IMG/VR virus record: IMGVR_UViG_3300047201_000009
Location: 1 to 34,768 of that record
DNA: 34,768 nt
Reading direction: 5' to 3' (one strand)
Source: a virus
Part shown: one piece after another, positions 23,167 through 30,089 of the stretch
Position numbering within the stretch: position 1 is the first letter of the stretch
Layout: each line of letters begins with the position of its first letter
Notes under the pieces: model-generated
What the model saw: the letters and a program-made list of their open reading frames with translations, nothing else
Told to the model about the DNA's origin: nothing
Database searches by the model: none
Made by a program: the position numbers and the translations under genes

Positions 23167-24222
23167 CTAGGGTAGTTTGAAAACAAAAGAGTTTTGATCA
23201 AAATTGTTGGTAATGACAAACACATCTGCCGTCGCATCATAGCGCCAATGCCCGAAGGTGCCTCGACTCCCAAGATTCTGACCTGGCCCACTGCTGTATT
23301 GATGTGCCGTCCACGACCAATCGGCAGGATCGAGAACAAACACGCTACTCGGAGCCGTCCCACTGTCGGACCCATCCCAACAAGCTATTTTCCCACTTGG
23401 AGTATGGTAGGCAGCGCCCGGAGAGCGTCCATCTGTGATTATCGTCTGAGGACCGGAGGTTTCTATTTCCGCACTGGCTACGTAATCGCTTTCGTCGTCA
23501 ATGCTGATGGTGTGAACGCCCGAAGCCCCGATAATTATGTAAAGTCGTCTAATCGGATCTATCACGCAGGAATCATAATCAGTCCCGATCGGGGTGTCGT
23601 TGTTTATTAGACGAGTCCATACATTTGAGGCATAGTCGTATGAAAAGAACGCGATTCCGGTCCTCATATAAACTAAATGTGAGACAGGATCATAAGCGCA
23701 GAGAGGGATTGATTGATTTCCCGGATTGGTTCCACTCGGGTTTTTCTGAGTCCACAGTGAAGTGCTGGGATCGAACGTCCATGTTTGATCGCTGAAACCG
23801 CCGCTACCGGAGTATAGGCTGCCCCCGAACACAAAATAACGGTCTACATTGGCCAGATATTCGAGCCCTCCATAGGTATGGCGTGAATTGGGTGTACCAT
23901 CGGAGTTGGCCTCGACATTCAGCTCTGGAGGATCGTGAGGATCTGTCAGCCGGGAAATCGCTACTGGTGACAATGCAAGGCTATAAAGTTCATTCCCGCC
24001 ATAGTCACCATGACCGCCTCCCCATATCAAAAGCCTACGGCGAAGTGTGTCATAAGCACCACCTCCCCATGCGTTAATCACAGCCTGACAATTGTCATAG
24101 AAGGGGTATCCATCGGGAGTGTTGGGAGGGCCGACTGAGCGGAGGTTGGTATTGGACAACTGCGTCCATCCCGCTGAGTATTCATCGACTCCGATTTTCC
24201 CGCACAGCACCATTGGACTCAA
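23167..24222 (-). CDS. Kelch-like beta-propeller protein
   Basis: Predicted 351-residue protein with repeated kelch/galactose-oxidase-type blades: DTLRRRLLIWGGGHGDYGGNE with LYSL (about 57-82), VDRYFVFGGSLYSG with WTFDPSTSLWTQ, and later copies SHLVYMRTGIAFFSYDYASN with VWTRL, and VFVLDPADWSWTAHQ. The double-Gly plus Tyr-x-Trp spacing is typical of kelch blades. No copper-oxidase active site is evident. The start is TTG at 24,222 (AAGGA ribosome site, TTGA overlap); an ATG lies three codons later. In phages such propellers usually bind glycans or serve as structural surface domains; here it sits in a beta-rich block between capsid and neck genes. Confidence 0.75.
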   Translation of the reverse strand: MSPMVLCGKIGVDEYSAGWTQLSNTNLRSVGPPNTPDGYPFYDNCQAVINAWGGGAYDTLRRRLLIWGGGHGDYGGNELYSLALSPVAISRLTDPHDPPELNVEANSDGTPNSRHTYGGLEYLANVDRYFVFGGSLYSGSGGFSDQTWTFDPSTSLWTQKNPSGTNPGNQSIPLCAYDPVSHLVYMRTGIAFFSYDYASNVWTRLINNDTPIGTDYDSCVIDPIRRLYIIIGASGVHTISIDDESDYVASAEIETSGPQTIITDGRSPGAAYHTPSGKIACWDGSDSGTAPSSVFVLDPADWSWTAHQYSSGPGQNLGSRGTFGHWRYDATADVFVITNNFDQNSFVFKLP

Positions 24223-24410
24223 TTCAATTGTCCTTTTTTCATGCGCCTATAATCCGCGCGCATGGGATTGCCTTGCGGCTCGAATGATATTTTACCGATC
24301 TTTAGGCCGAGATTAATCAGCCGATTCGCCAGCCAAAGTCTGGTAGCGGGAAACCATCCGGCCTGACTGACGATCATGGTCGAGGCAGTCGGGATGCGCT
24401 GGATTCTCAT
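24219..24410 (-). CDS. Small basic hypothetical protein
   Basis: Predicted 63-residue basic protein (Arg/Lys-rich C-terminus, MRADYRRMKKGQ) with a hydrophobic centre. Starts in an ATGA overlap with the preceding gene and ends in a TTGA overlap with the kelch-like gene, so it is very likely translated. Function unknown. Confidence 0.55.
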   Translation of the reverse strand: MRIQRIPTASTMIVSQAGWFPATRLWLANRLINLGLKIGKISFEPQGNPMRADYRRMKKGQLN

Positions 24411-24937
24411 TTGCGAGGTTTCCCTTTCGGCCAGCCGCGCTTGACCACAGATGGAGTCGCCTGAGTTTCAGACGGCTCCATTATCGTTTCCGCACATGGC
24501 GGATCGACTGTCGTTTCATTAATGACGCCGGGAATTACTTCTATCGGCGTTTCTTCCCAGGGCGGCTCATCTGGCGGACATGGAACCTCAATCTTCACCT
24601 CGAAGTGATCTAGATTTCCGCACCTACAAGGAACGTTATGGCGTGGCACATCTTCGGCGTTATCGAATGCAACCACGGTTCCACATGGAAGGTGAATCTC
24701 TACCGGGAACTCTATGTCCGAAATCGCCTTTTCCAGTAATTCATTTGATGGTGCCTGAAGTTGAAGAGCAGCTATCCGCCCATATTCAGCAGACACAATA
24801 ATCGGATTGGATGATTGCCCGATGCGAGCGGTCGTGGGAAAATCAAACCTTTTATGGATCGCCGGATCGTAATCGGCTTCATTGATGATCTGAAAGGTAT
24901 CGCCCGCCTTGATCTTGACTGTGGGGATTTGGCTCAT
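24407..24937 (-). CDS. Hypothetical protein with AT-hook-like C-terminus
   Basis: Predicted 176-residue protein of unknown function. Residues about 90-115 contain HLPCGTVVAFDNAEDVPRHN followed by VPCRCGN, a Cys pair arrangement compatible with a zinc ribbon. A Pro/Glu-rich linker follows, and the last 11 residues (KRGWPKGKPRK) resemble an AT-hook, a minor-groove DNA-binding motif. ATGA overlaps at both ends place it in a coupled group of three small genes. It may bind DNA, but in a structural block it could equally be a virion protein with a basic tail. Confidence 0.6.
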   Translation of the reverse strand: MSQIPTVKIKAGDTFQIINEADYDPAIHKRFDFPTTARIGQSSNPIIVSAEYGRIAALQLQAPSNELLEKAISDIEFPVEIHLPCGTVVAFDNAEDVPRHNVPCRCGNLDHFEVKIEVPCPPDEPPWEETPIEVIPGVINETTVDPPCAETIMEPSETQATPSVVKRGWPKGKPRK

Positions 24938-25320
24938 TCTTTCGACTCCTCAAAGAATGGCTCCAGCTGCGCCAGGTCTTGCGCCGACAGAACGTTTCCC
25001 TGTTCTTTGCCGAGCAGGTCCAGGAGTCCGGGAATCGTCATACTGAACGGTTTCAAATCGGATTCGGTATCCAGCACCTTGCCGAATTCGGTTGCAAATT
25101 GCGCGTGCTGTGGCGTGCCCGGTTCTAGGCTTACGTTCTCGCCTTCCCCAACACCCGCAATTTCTCGAATCATCTTGATCCGTTGTTGTTCGATCACTTC
25201 GTTTTCGGATCCTAGTTGCTTGACATATTTCAGTAGACGATAGGCCGTGTGGGGCGGGAGTTTCAAACCGGCAAGGCGCTGCCAGGCTTCACGTGATACG
25301 AAGATACCGACTAATTTCAT
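24934..25320 (-). CDS. Hypothetical phage protein, helical
   Basis: Predicted 128-residue helical protein with a Glu/Lys-rich middle (NEVIEQQRIKMIREIAG) and an acidic tail. Its general appearance recalls DUF1617-type small phage proteins, but I cannot confirm that. Start ATG at 25,320 has a strong GGAGG ribosome site 7 nt upstream and follows a GC hairpin. It overlaps the next gene in an ATGA junction, so the two are probably coupled. Confidence 0.6.
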   Translation of the reverse strand: MKLVGIFVSREAWQRLAGLKLPPHTAYRLLKYVKQLGSENEVIEQQRIKMIREIAGVGEGENVSLEPGTPQHAQFATEFGKVLDTESDLKPFSMTIPGLLDLLGKEQGNVLSAQDLAQLEPFFEESKE

Positions 25321-25338
25321 TTGATCCTCCAGAGGAAA

Positions 25339-25359
25339 GGGCCGGTGTTATCCCGGCCC
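25339..25359 (-). other. GC-rich hairpin upstream of the 128-residue gene
   Basis: Perfect 7-bp GGGCCGG/CCGGCCC stem with a 7-nt loop, followed by TTTCCTCTGGAGG and the ATG at 25,320. The T-rich segment after the stem is weak. Same arrangement as the hairpins upstream of the scaffold, 18,907 and 12,397 genes. Confidence 0.5.
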
Positions 25360-25381
25360 CATCGTGTGAAAGGTTAAGTTG

Positions 25382-25573
25382 TTATGAGGCGTTTAATTCG
25401 TATACCTCGACGGAAATACTGACGGTCCATTGCTTGCCCTTGGGTACTTCAGCGAATAGAATCTCGCTGTCTTTTGGGGAATTTATCATCACCACCTCCC
25501 CTTCCTTCAGGCTTACTTGTTCGAATCCGGTCATGTAGGTGGTTCCTATGACCTGCTGAGTAACCATCTTCAT
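25382..25573 (-). CDS. Small hypothetical protein
   Basis: Predicted 63-residue acidic protein with alternating strands (EGEVVMINSPKDSEILFAEV, then KQWTVSISVEVYEL), suggesting a compact beta fold such as a small decoration or adaptor protein. No family recognised. A very G-rich tract (AGAGGGGGGGG) lies just before its ATG and may act as the ribosome site. It sits 17 nt after the preceding structural gene and is co-directional with it. Confidence 0.55.
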   Translation of the reverse strand: MKMVTQQVIGTTYMTGFEQVSLKEGEVVMINSPKDSEILFAEVPKGKQWTVSISVEVYELNAS

Positions 25574-25590
25574 AAGACCCCCCCCTCTCT

Positions 25591-26892
25591 CTAGATAGTT
25601 CCGACAGGAATATATCTAGTACCCACGCCATTGATCCAAACAGCGATTTTGTGCGTGATAGTGACGGATCCGCCGGATTGAGCTACGAGTCCATTTCCAT
25701 CTGTCGCACCAACGCCATTGAATCCGAAAGTATGTTCCGCGCCTTGAGCGTTGGCCTCAAACAAAATGCCTATCATTTCTCCGCTCTGGCTAGTGGGATA
25801 GGTTCCCGTAATATGAATCGCCGCCAGTATGGCATTGGCAGCAACGGTCGTCCCTGCAGCCGAGATGGCCGCATTGACACCGCAAATAACCGTCCAAATG
25901 CTCCCAGTGCCGATGGTCGGCGTGCCGGAGGTTTCCACTACTCCCGAAACGGCCTGGAAGGCTTTTCCTTCGGATGGTTCGATATTGGCTGCACAAATCC
26001 GCATATGGCCCCTGATGCAGGAAAGTGCATATGCCCCGAGTTGGTTGTGCAGGATGGCAACGCGGGCATTGATCGCCTGGGCGTCAGATGCAAGCGTAAA
26101 ATTGCCATCATCCGCGAAAATGGCAATCGCTTTGTCTCCCTGGGTATCGGCGGAATTGGCAACGCCAATGTGATGGCCGATGGCCGCAGAACTAGACTTA
26201 TCGCCCATTACAAGGCCGGCCACACAAACGCCAGCCGGGAAGTACATTCCCACTATCCACGGATAGGTGGAACTGCGCACACTTGCGGCGAACGCGGCCG
26301 AGATACTTGCCGCTCCCTCAAGCGCGCCCGAGCCGTTGTTGAACGCCAGGAAGCCGGCCAATGGAGTTGTTGCGGTAATGAGAGCATGCCCACCGATTCG
26401 AGCAATGACGGCAGCGTGTCCGATGCCATAAGACGAACTGCAGACCACCGCAGTCGTATTGGCCTCGAACGTTCCCATTACTCCGGCGTGAAGGTGACTC
26501 AGAGTCGTGGCCTTGGCGACCAACTGCCCCACAACGCCATAGGTCTCATGGGCCGCAGTAGTGCAGTTGACCAAATGACGGAACCGCCCAGCCTTTGCGC
26601 TATAGGCGCTGTTGAGATTAGTTGGGCTTTCCGTGAAGATGGCCAGCACATCCAACTGACCATCGGAATAAACATTCTGATCGGTCGTGAAAGGAACGGC
26701 GCTTCCGAGTGCGCCGGCGGCGACCCAGTCTCCAATTCGGACACTGTTCATGCCGATGCCATAGGAAACCTTTTTGTTGACGGGATCGATGCTGTAAAGT
26801 TCCGTCCCGTCGGTGTTGTAAAACTTCAAAACGCCATCAACGTAGCGGCTCTTGAGTCCGCCGCCACTCGACGGATACATTCTACTATCCAT
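25591..26892 (-). CDS. Hypothetical structural protein next to capsid (possible head fibre or decoration)
   Basis: Predicted 433-residue protein, rich in Ala, Gly, Ser, Thr and short hydrophobic strands with few charges, the composition of a virion surface beta protein. The N-terminus carries a fibre-like element (LKFYNTDGTELYSIDPVNKKVSYG) resembling the start of many phage fibre or decoration proteins. I recognise no catalytic motif. It lies right after the coat gene behind two hairpins and has an AGGAG ribosome site. Position suggests a virion protein of the head, perhaps a decoration or head fibre; this is inference from context and composition. Confidence 0.6.
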   Translation of the reverse strand: MDSRMYPSSGGGLKSRYVDGVLKFYNTDGTELYSIDPVNKKVSYGIGMNSVRIGDWVAAGALGSAVPFTTDQNVYSDGQLDVLAIFTESPTNLNSAYSAKAGRFRHLVNCTTAAHETYGVVGQLVAKATTLSHLHAGVMGTFEANTTAVVCSSSYGIGHAAVIARIGGHALITATTPLAGFLAFNNGSGALEGAASISAAFAASVRSSTYPWIVGMYFPAGVCVAGLVMGDKSSSAAIGHHIGVANSADTQGDKAIAIFADDGNFTLASDAQAINARVAILHNQLGAYALSCIRGHMRICAANIEPSEGKAFQAVSGVVETSGTPTIGTGSIWTVICGVNAAISAAGTTVAANAILAAIHITGTYPTSQSGEMIGILFEANAQGAEHTFGFNGVGATDGNGLVAQSGGSVTITHKIAVWINGVGTRYIPVGTI

Positions 26893-26929
26893 GATTTTCT
26901 CCTGTGCTACTGTGGGGATTTCCCATCAA

Positions 26930-26992
26930 GCGCACGGGTATTTCAAACCCGCGCATTTGTTTTGTTTCGGGCGGGACACAATGCCCCGCCCG
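26930..26992 (-). other. Tandem GC-rich hairpins after the capsid gene
   Basis: Two hairpins fill the 112-nt gap between the capsid gene and the next gene. The first is a perfect 8-bp CGGGCGGG/CCCGCCCG stem (26,992-26,985 and 26,975-26,968) with a 9-nt loop. The second pairs GCGC and GGGT with ACCC and GCGC across a 2-nt bulge (26,954-26,930). Neither is followed by a T tract, so they look like transcript-end or processing hairpins rather than classical terminators. Confidence 0.5.
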
Positions 26993-27004
26993 TTAATGCA
27001 CGAG

Positions 27005-28141
27005 TTATCCAGCCAGCACCGCCCCAAGTTCCGGACGCGGACACCCAACGCCACACAGAATGTCGTAGCTATAACGTGTCCGTTTGTGCTCGCGGCTCAT
27101 TTCAAGCCGCAGAGCAATCCCTGAGATTGGATCGACGGCGCTTTGGAAATTACCAAGTCCGGCACTCGCATCAGCCAAGGGCCGGGAAGCGAAGGCCAGC
27201 GCATCGCGATGGAATAACAGATTCACCCGGCGAGTGGCCTTTATGGTTATTGTCTCACCGCCCACCAGGGCGATCTTTAGGGCAGGCTCTATATAAACCG
27301 TCATATCGCCCCCGCCTGATCTGCTTGCCGCAGCACTCAAAACATAAGTCTGGGTGTCGCCGGCGAACGTAATGACGTCACCGGCAAACATCGCGGCAGT
27401 CCCGCCTGTGGTCGTAGTGATGGTCTTGACTCCGATTGCATGGGCGGTAGAAGCCTTCACGATGAAGGATACTGCCGCCGCTCCGGCTGTGAAAGACGGC
27501 ACGTTTTGATCCATCACCCAAAGAGCACCGAGCTTGCGCCCGATCTGGCCGTTGATAATTCCTTCCGTGTCGCCGCGGAAAGAGGCATCCTGGAAAGCGC
27601 GAAGCTGCAAAGCATTGGCCTCGGCGTCCGCATCGATAACGCAGAAACGCGGATCCATTGGAGCCAGCTGGTTGTTGAGAGCCTTGCGCACATTGAGATA
27701 GGCAGACAAATCAGTAGAGAAAGGAGTCGTGCCAGCCGTCCCGCCGTAGCCATAGAATTTCACGGTTTGGGCAAAGAGCAGTGCGTCCATTTTATTGGCA
27801 AGGGATTTGATCGCCTCCGATGCCTGCATGGGGATAACGCCTTCCATGCAATCCATCAGATCCTTGTCGGAAAGGAAAAATGCAGCTTCCCACCATTGAT
27901 CAAGGGCAATTGTGACTTCAGTGGGTGAGATTGCCGCTGTATCGGGAGCTACGTAATTCGGCGACACTGCATTTACGGTGATGGCCGAAGGAATTGGGAT
28001 AGAAATCGTCGAGCCTTTCTGCCCGGCGATGGTCTCATACCCACGGTTTACTAGCCGCGGCATGATGGCTTGCTGACGGAGGGCCAAGAGGCCCTGAGCC
28101 AGAAGCTTGGGTAATACATAAGTGATTGTGTTCGTGGTCAC
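27005..28141 (-). CDS. Major capsid protein (P22 coat-like)
   Basis: Predicted 378-residue coat protein of the P22 gp5-like HK97-fold family. Diagnostic stretches include the N-terminal LPKLLAQGLLALRQQAIMPRLVN, the GSTISIPIP strand, DQWWEAAFFLSDKDL, the FCVIDADAEANALQL segment and the GGETITIKATRRVN strand with NLLFHRDALAFASRPL near the C-terminus, all in the order seen in P22-type coats. Length is slightly shorter than P22 gp5 (430), consistent with a smaller inserted domain. The start is GTG (28,141) with an AGGAG ribosome site 8 nt upstream. It follows the scaffold gene directly, as expected. Confidence 0.9.
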   Translation of the reverse strand: MTTNTITYVLPKLLAQGLLALRQQAIMPRLVNRGYETIAGQKGSTISIPIPSAITVNAVSPNYVAPDTAAISPTEVTIALDQWWEAAFFLSDKDLMDCMEGVIPMQASEAIKSLANKMDALLFAQTVKFYGYGGTAGTTPFSTDLSAYLNVRKALNNQLAPMDPRFCVIDADAEANALQLRAFQDASFRGDTEGIINGQIGRKLGALWVMDQNVPSFTAGAAAVSFIVKASTAHAIGVKTITTTTGGTAAMFAGDVITFAGDTQTYVLSAAASRSGGGDMTVYIEPALKIALVGGETITIKATRRVNLLFHRDALAFASRPLADASAGLGNFQSAVDPISGIALRLEMSREHKRTRYSYDILCGVGCPRPELGAVLAG

Positions 28142-28177
28142 GGTGTGACTCCTGTGAATTGATTGTTGAAATTAGGA

Positions 28178-28190
28178 GCCCCACCGGGGC
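28178..28190 (-). other. Short GC hairpin upstream of the capsid gene
   Basis: GCCCC/GGGGC stem with a 3-nt loop in the 85-nt gap between scaffold and capsid genes, 37 nt before the capsid GTG. No T tract follows. It is one of a series of GC hairpins at gene junctions in this operon and may be a processing or stability element. Confidence 0.4.
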
Positions 28191-28226
28191 CGGGCCGCGC
28201 TTCTCCGAAGCCGCCCAACAATTGAA

Positions 28227-28994
28227 CTACGGTTCTACAACTGCCTTTCCGGACGCGATGTCCTCAAGGTTTTTGCCGAATGTCACGGCGTCAGGCATTT
28301 TGATAATGCGTGCGCCGCCGGATTTATGCGTATCGCCACCGTCTGCTCCGCCGCCCGCCGATGGTTTGAAGAATGCCTTCGGGACTCCCGTTGGCAGCCA
28401 TTCCTCTGCGGTAAGAGGTTGATCGGGATGTTCTTTGCTGTAAACTGGCGTGTCACCATTCAAGGCAATCACCTTGCCATCCTTGTATTTGAAAACCTCA
28501 CGGGCAAGGGTAAGCGCGGGACGCAGACAGTCGGGATCTATGCCAGCCTTGTTGGCAACATTCGTGATGTGTTCGTCCACGGCCTTGGATTCAAGTTGCT
28601 GCTTCAAAGTAAGGCGTTCCTGCTTGATGTTGGTGAGTTCGTCCACCAGCGGCTTGACGGCGGCTGAGACGTTCTTCTGAATCAGTGCTTCGATATCATC
28701 CGCGCCCTTCACGCCTTTCTTTGTAAAGGTTTCCTTCTCGGCCTTGAGCGTTTTGTACTCTTCCGGGTCCAGGCCGTCGAAAGTCTTGAGTTTGGGGAGT
28801 AATTCTTCGTCAATCCTTTTCATAAGACGGACGTTGGAATCTCTAAATTCGCTTATTTTCGCCTTGGCCTCCTTCAACTCCGTTTCGGGAGTCAAACCCT
28901 CGGCATTCAAGAAGTATTTTCCTTCCTTCTCTGTGTAAAATTCTTTCAGCGCCTCTGGCACTGCGCCATCAAGCACCGCTTTTAGCGTTGTCAT
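28227..28994 (-). CDS. Capsid scaffold-like protein
   Basis: Predicted 255-residue, highly charged, helix-rich protein located immediately before the major capsid gene, the usual scaffold position. Residues 35-145 are strongly coiled-coil-like (Glu/Lys-rich, LKEAKAKISEFRDSNVRL, LVDELTNIKQERLTLKQQLE), as in GP20-type phage scaffolds. The C-terminus is Gly/Asp-rich. It would guide assembly of the coat protein into a procapsid and then leave. The ATG at 28,994 follows GAAGAGGAAATCAA, a good ribosome site, downstream of a terminator-like hairpin. Confidence 0.75.
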   Translation of the reverse strand: MTTLKAVLDGAVPEALKEFYTEKEGKYFLNAEGLTPETELKEAKAKISEFRDSNVRLMKRIDEELLPKLKTFDGLDPEEYKTLKAEKETFTKKGVKGADDIEALIQKNVSAAVKPLVDELTNIKQERLTLKQQLESKAVDEHITNVANKAGIDPDCLRPALTLAREVFKYKDGKVIALNGDTPVYSKEHPDQPLTAEEWLPTGVPKAFFKPSAGGGADGGDTHKSGGARIIKMPDAVTFGKNLEDIASGKAVVEP

Positions 28995-29010
28995 TTGATT
29001 TCCTCTTCCA

Positions 29011-29055
29011 AATAAAAAGGGCTGAATTCCTGGGAACCTCCCAAGTATCAGCCCT
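29011..29055 (-). terminator. Terminator-like hairpin upstream of the scaffold gene
   Basis: On the minus strand a GGGCTGA/TCAGCCC 7-bp stem (29,054-29,048 and 29,025-29,019) encloses an inner TGGGA/TCCCA pairing, and is followed at once by TTTTTATT. This is the form of a rho-independent terminator. Only 24 nt separate it from the scaffold ATG, too few for a promoter, so it probably acts as a partial terminator, attenuator or processing hairpin rather than a complete stop. Confidence 0.7.
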
Positions 29056-29075
29056 GGACTATAAGTGCAAAATTC

Positions 29076-29159
29076 TTATGCTGCTTGCTGCGCCGCCTCT
29101 TCCCTCAACTGCTCAAATATTCCTTTGCCCTCGGCCCTCACGAGGCCCTCGCAGCATCT
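29076..29159 (-). other. Open frame after the UGA of the Mu F-like gene
   Basis: Twenty-seven sense codons in the same frame as the Mu F-like gene, directly after its UGA (29,162-29,160), ending in TAA. The first three residues are R-C-C, completing the family's HPxCRC motif if the UGA is read as an amino acid; the rest (GIFEQLREEAAQQAA near the end) looks like an ordinary soluble C-terminus. It has no start codon and ribosome site of its own. A short GGCC inverted repeat lies 13-27 nt after the UGA. It could be a readthrough extension or the remnant of a recently truncated gene. Confidence 0.55.
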
Positions 29160-30089
29160 TCAGCCGGGATGGAGGGTAGGCGGGCCTTCACCATTCTCAT
29201 AGGTTCCGTCAATGGGCCGCCGCTCGCCTTCCATTTCCAAGCATTCATCGCAGAGCCGGTCGTCTTTGGTCACAATCCAGATTACGTCCCAATCCGCTTC
29301 ATCGAGTTCGCCTTTTTCAACGGCCTGCTTCCAGAGTTGCGCCTGTCCCTCTGCGCTGGCATCAATCGTCAAAGTCCGGGCAATCGTCTCCGCCCGCCGC
29401 GCAATCAACCGATCCGTATATTTCTGCACCAGCGATTCAATGCGCTCATTCGTCAGGCCAGTGCGATCCAGTACACCAAGGCCACGCTTCTCTGTAAGCA
29501 GGTTTCTCATCCCGCCCTTGCGCAGCATCCCCTCGGCAGTCTTACTCAAATCGGCAACCTCGGTGAAGCGATCAGCCAGGCCGCGCAGATATTCATCGTA
29601 TCGCCCAACGGTCTTCCAACCATTCTGCGTGAGGCCCACAAGGTCGCGGATCTCGCGCGCAATCTGCAGCGTGGGGATGCCCTCCATGAAGGAGCGTTCA
29701 ATCGCGGCCCGGATTGCCGCTTCCGTTTCCGCGCTGATCTTCAAAACCTTGTCGATCACGTCGTTGCGGATGACACTGAAGACTTGGGGATTCGTCATGT
29801 CAAACGAAATGCTGACGCCCTTGGGCAATGCAGCTACTGCCGCGCCCTTTTGCACCAGATCATGAACGGCAACCAGCGCCTCAGATTGGAACTGCGCAAA
29901 CTCGTCTTTCAGACCGATCCTTTCCATTACCTTCGCGATCTGACCCAATGAAATCAAGGCAGCGATCTGCGTTAGGTTCACATTGCCGTTGAGCCGCCGG
30001 ATTGTTTTGATAAACTCCCGGCGCAGTTGTGGCTCAAGCGAATCGGCAACCTGGTGAATCTCGGTGATGCTGGAAAGGACTTTAGCCAT
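29160..30089 (-). CDS. Minor head/head morphogenesis protein (SPP1 gp7/Mu F-like), with UGA at the HPxCRC motif
   Basis: Predicted 309 residues up to the first stop. The helical N-terminal two-thirds and the C-terminal domain with ARTLTIDASAEGQ, then a CDEC pair (280-283) and PPTLHPG (303-309), match the SPP1 gp7/Mu F family, a minor head protein bound to the portal and needed for assembly or DNA ejection. In that family the HP is followed by x-C-R-C. Here the next codons are TGA AGA TGC TGC, so a UGA sits exactly at the first Cys and the frame then encodes R-C-C and 24 more residues to a TAA at 29,078-29,076. Either the gene is truncated by a TGC-to-TGA change, UGA is read through or recoded, or there is a sequence error. 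Start ATG overlaps the portal stop (TAATG). Confidence 0.85.
   Translation of the reverse strand: MAKVLSSITEIHQVADSLEPQLRREFIKTIRRLNGNVNLTQIAALISLGQIAKVMERIGLKDEFAQFQSEALVAVHDLVQKGAAVAALPKGVSISFDMTNPQVFSVIRNDVIDKVLKISAETEAAIRAAIERSFMEGIPTLQIAREIRDLVGLTQNGWKTVGRYDEYLRGLADRFTEVADLSKTAEGMLRKGGMRNLLTEKRGLGVLDRTGLTNERIESLVQKYTDRLIARRAETIARTLTIDASAEGQAQLWKQAVEKGELDEADWDVIWIVTKDDRLCDECLEMEGERRPIDGTYENGEGPPTLHPG

Noticed and set aside
25651-27372. 573-residue plus-strand open frame
   Set aside because: It runs antisense across the end of the capsid gene and the whole next structural gene, with low-complexity, Arg/His/Cys-rich composition and no domain; it is a shadow of the minus-strand codon bias.
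29019-29162. Selenocysteine insertion element after the UGA
   Set aside because: Only a short GGCC inverted repeat is visible; it does not clearly form the bacterial SECIS shape, so I keep it as a possibility and not a feature.
29085-29951. 288-residue plus-strand frame
   Set aside because: Antisense to the Mu F-like gene, no ribosome site, no recognisable domain.
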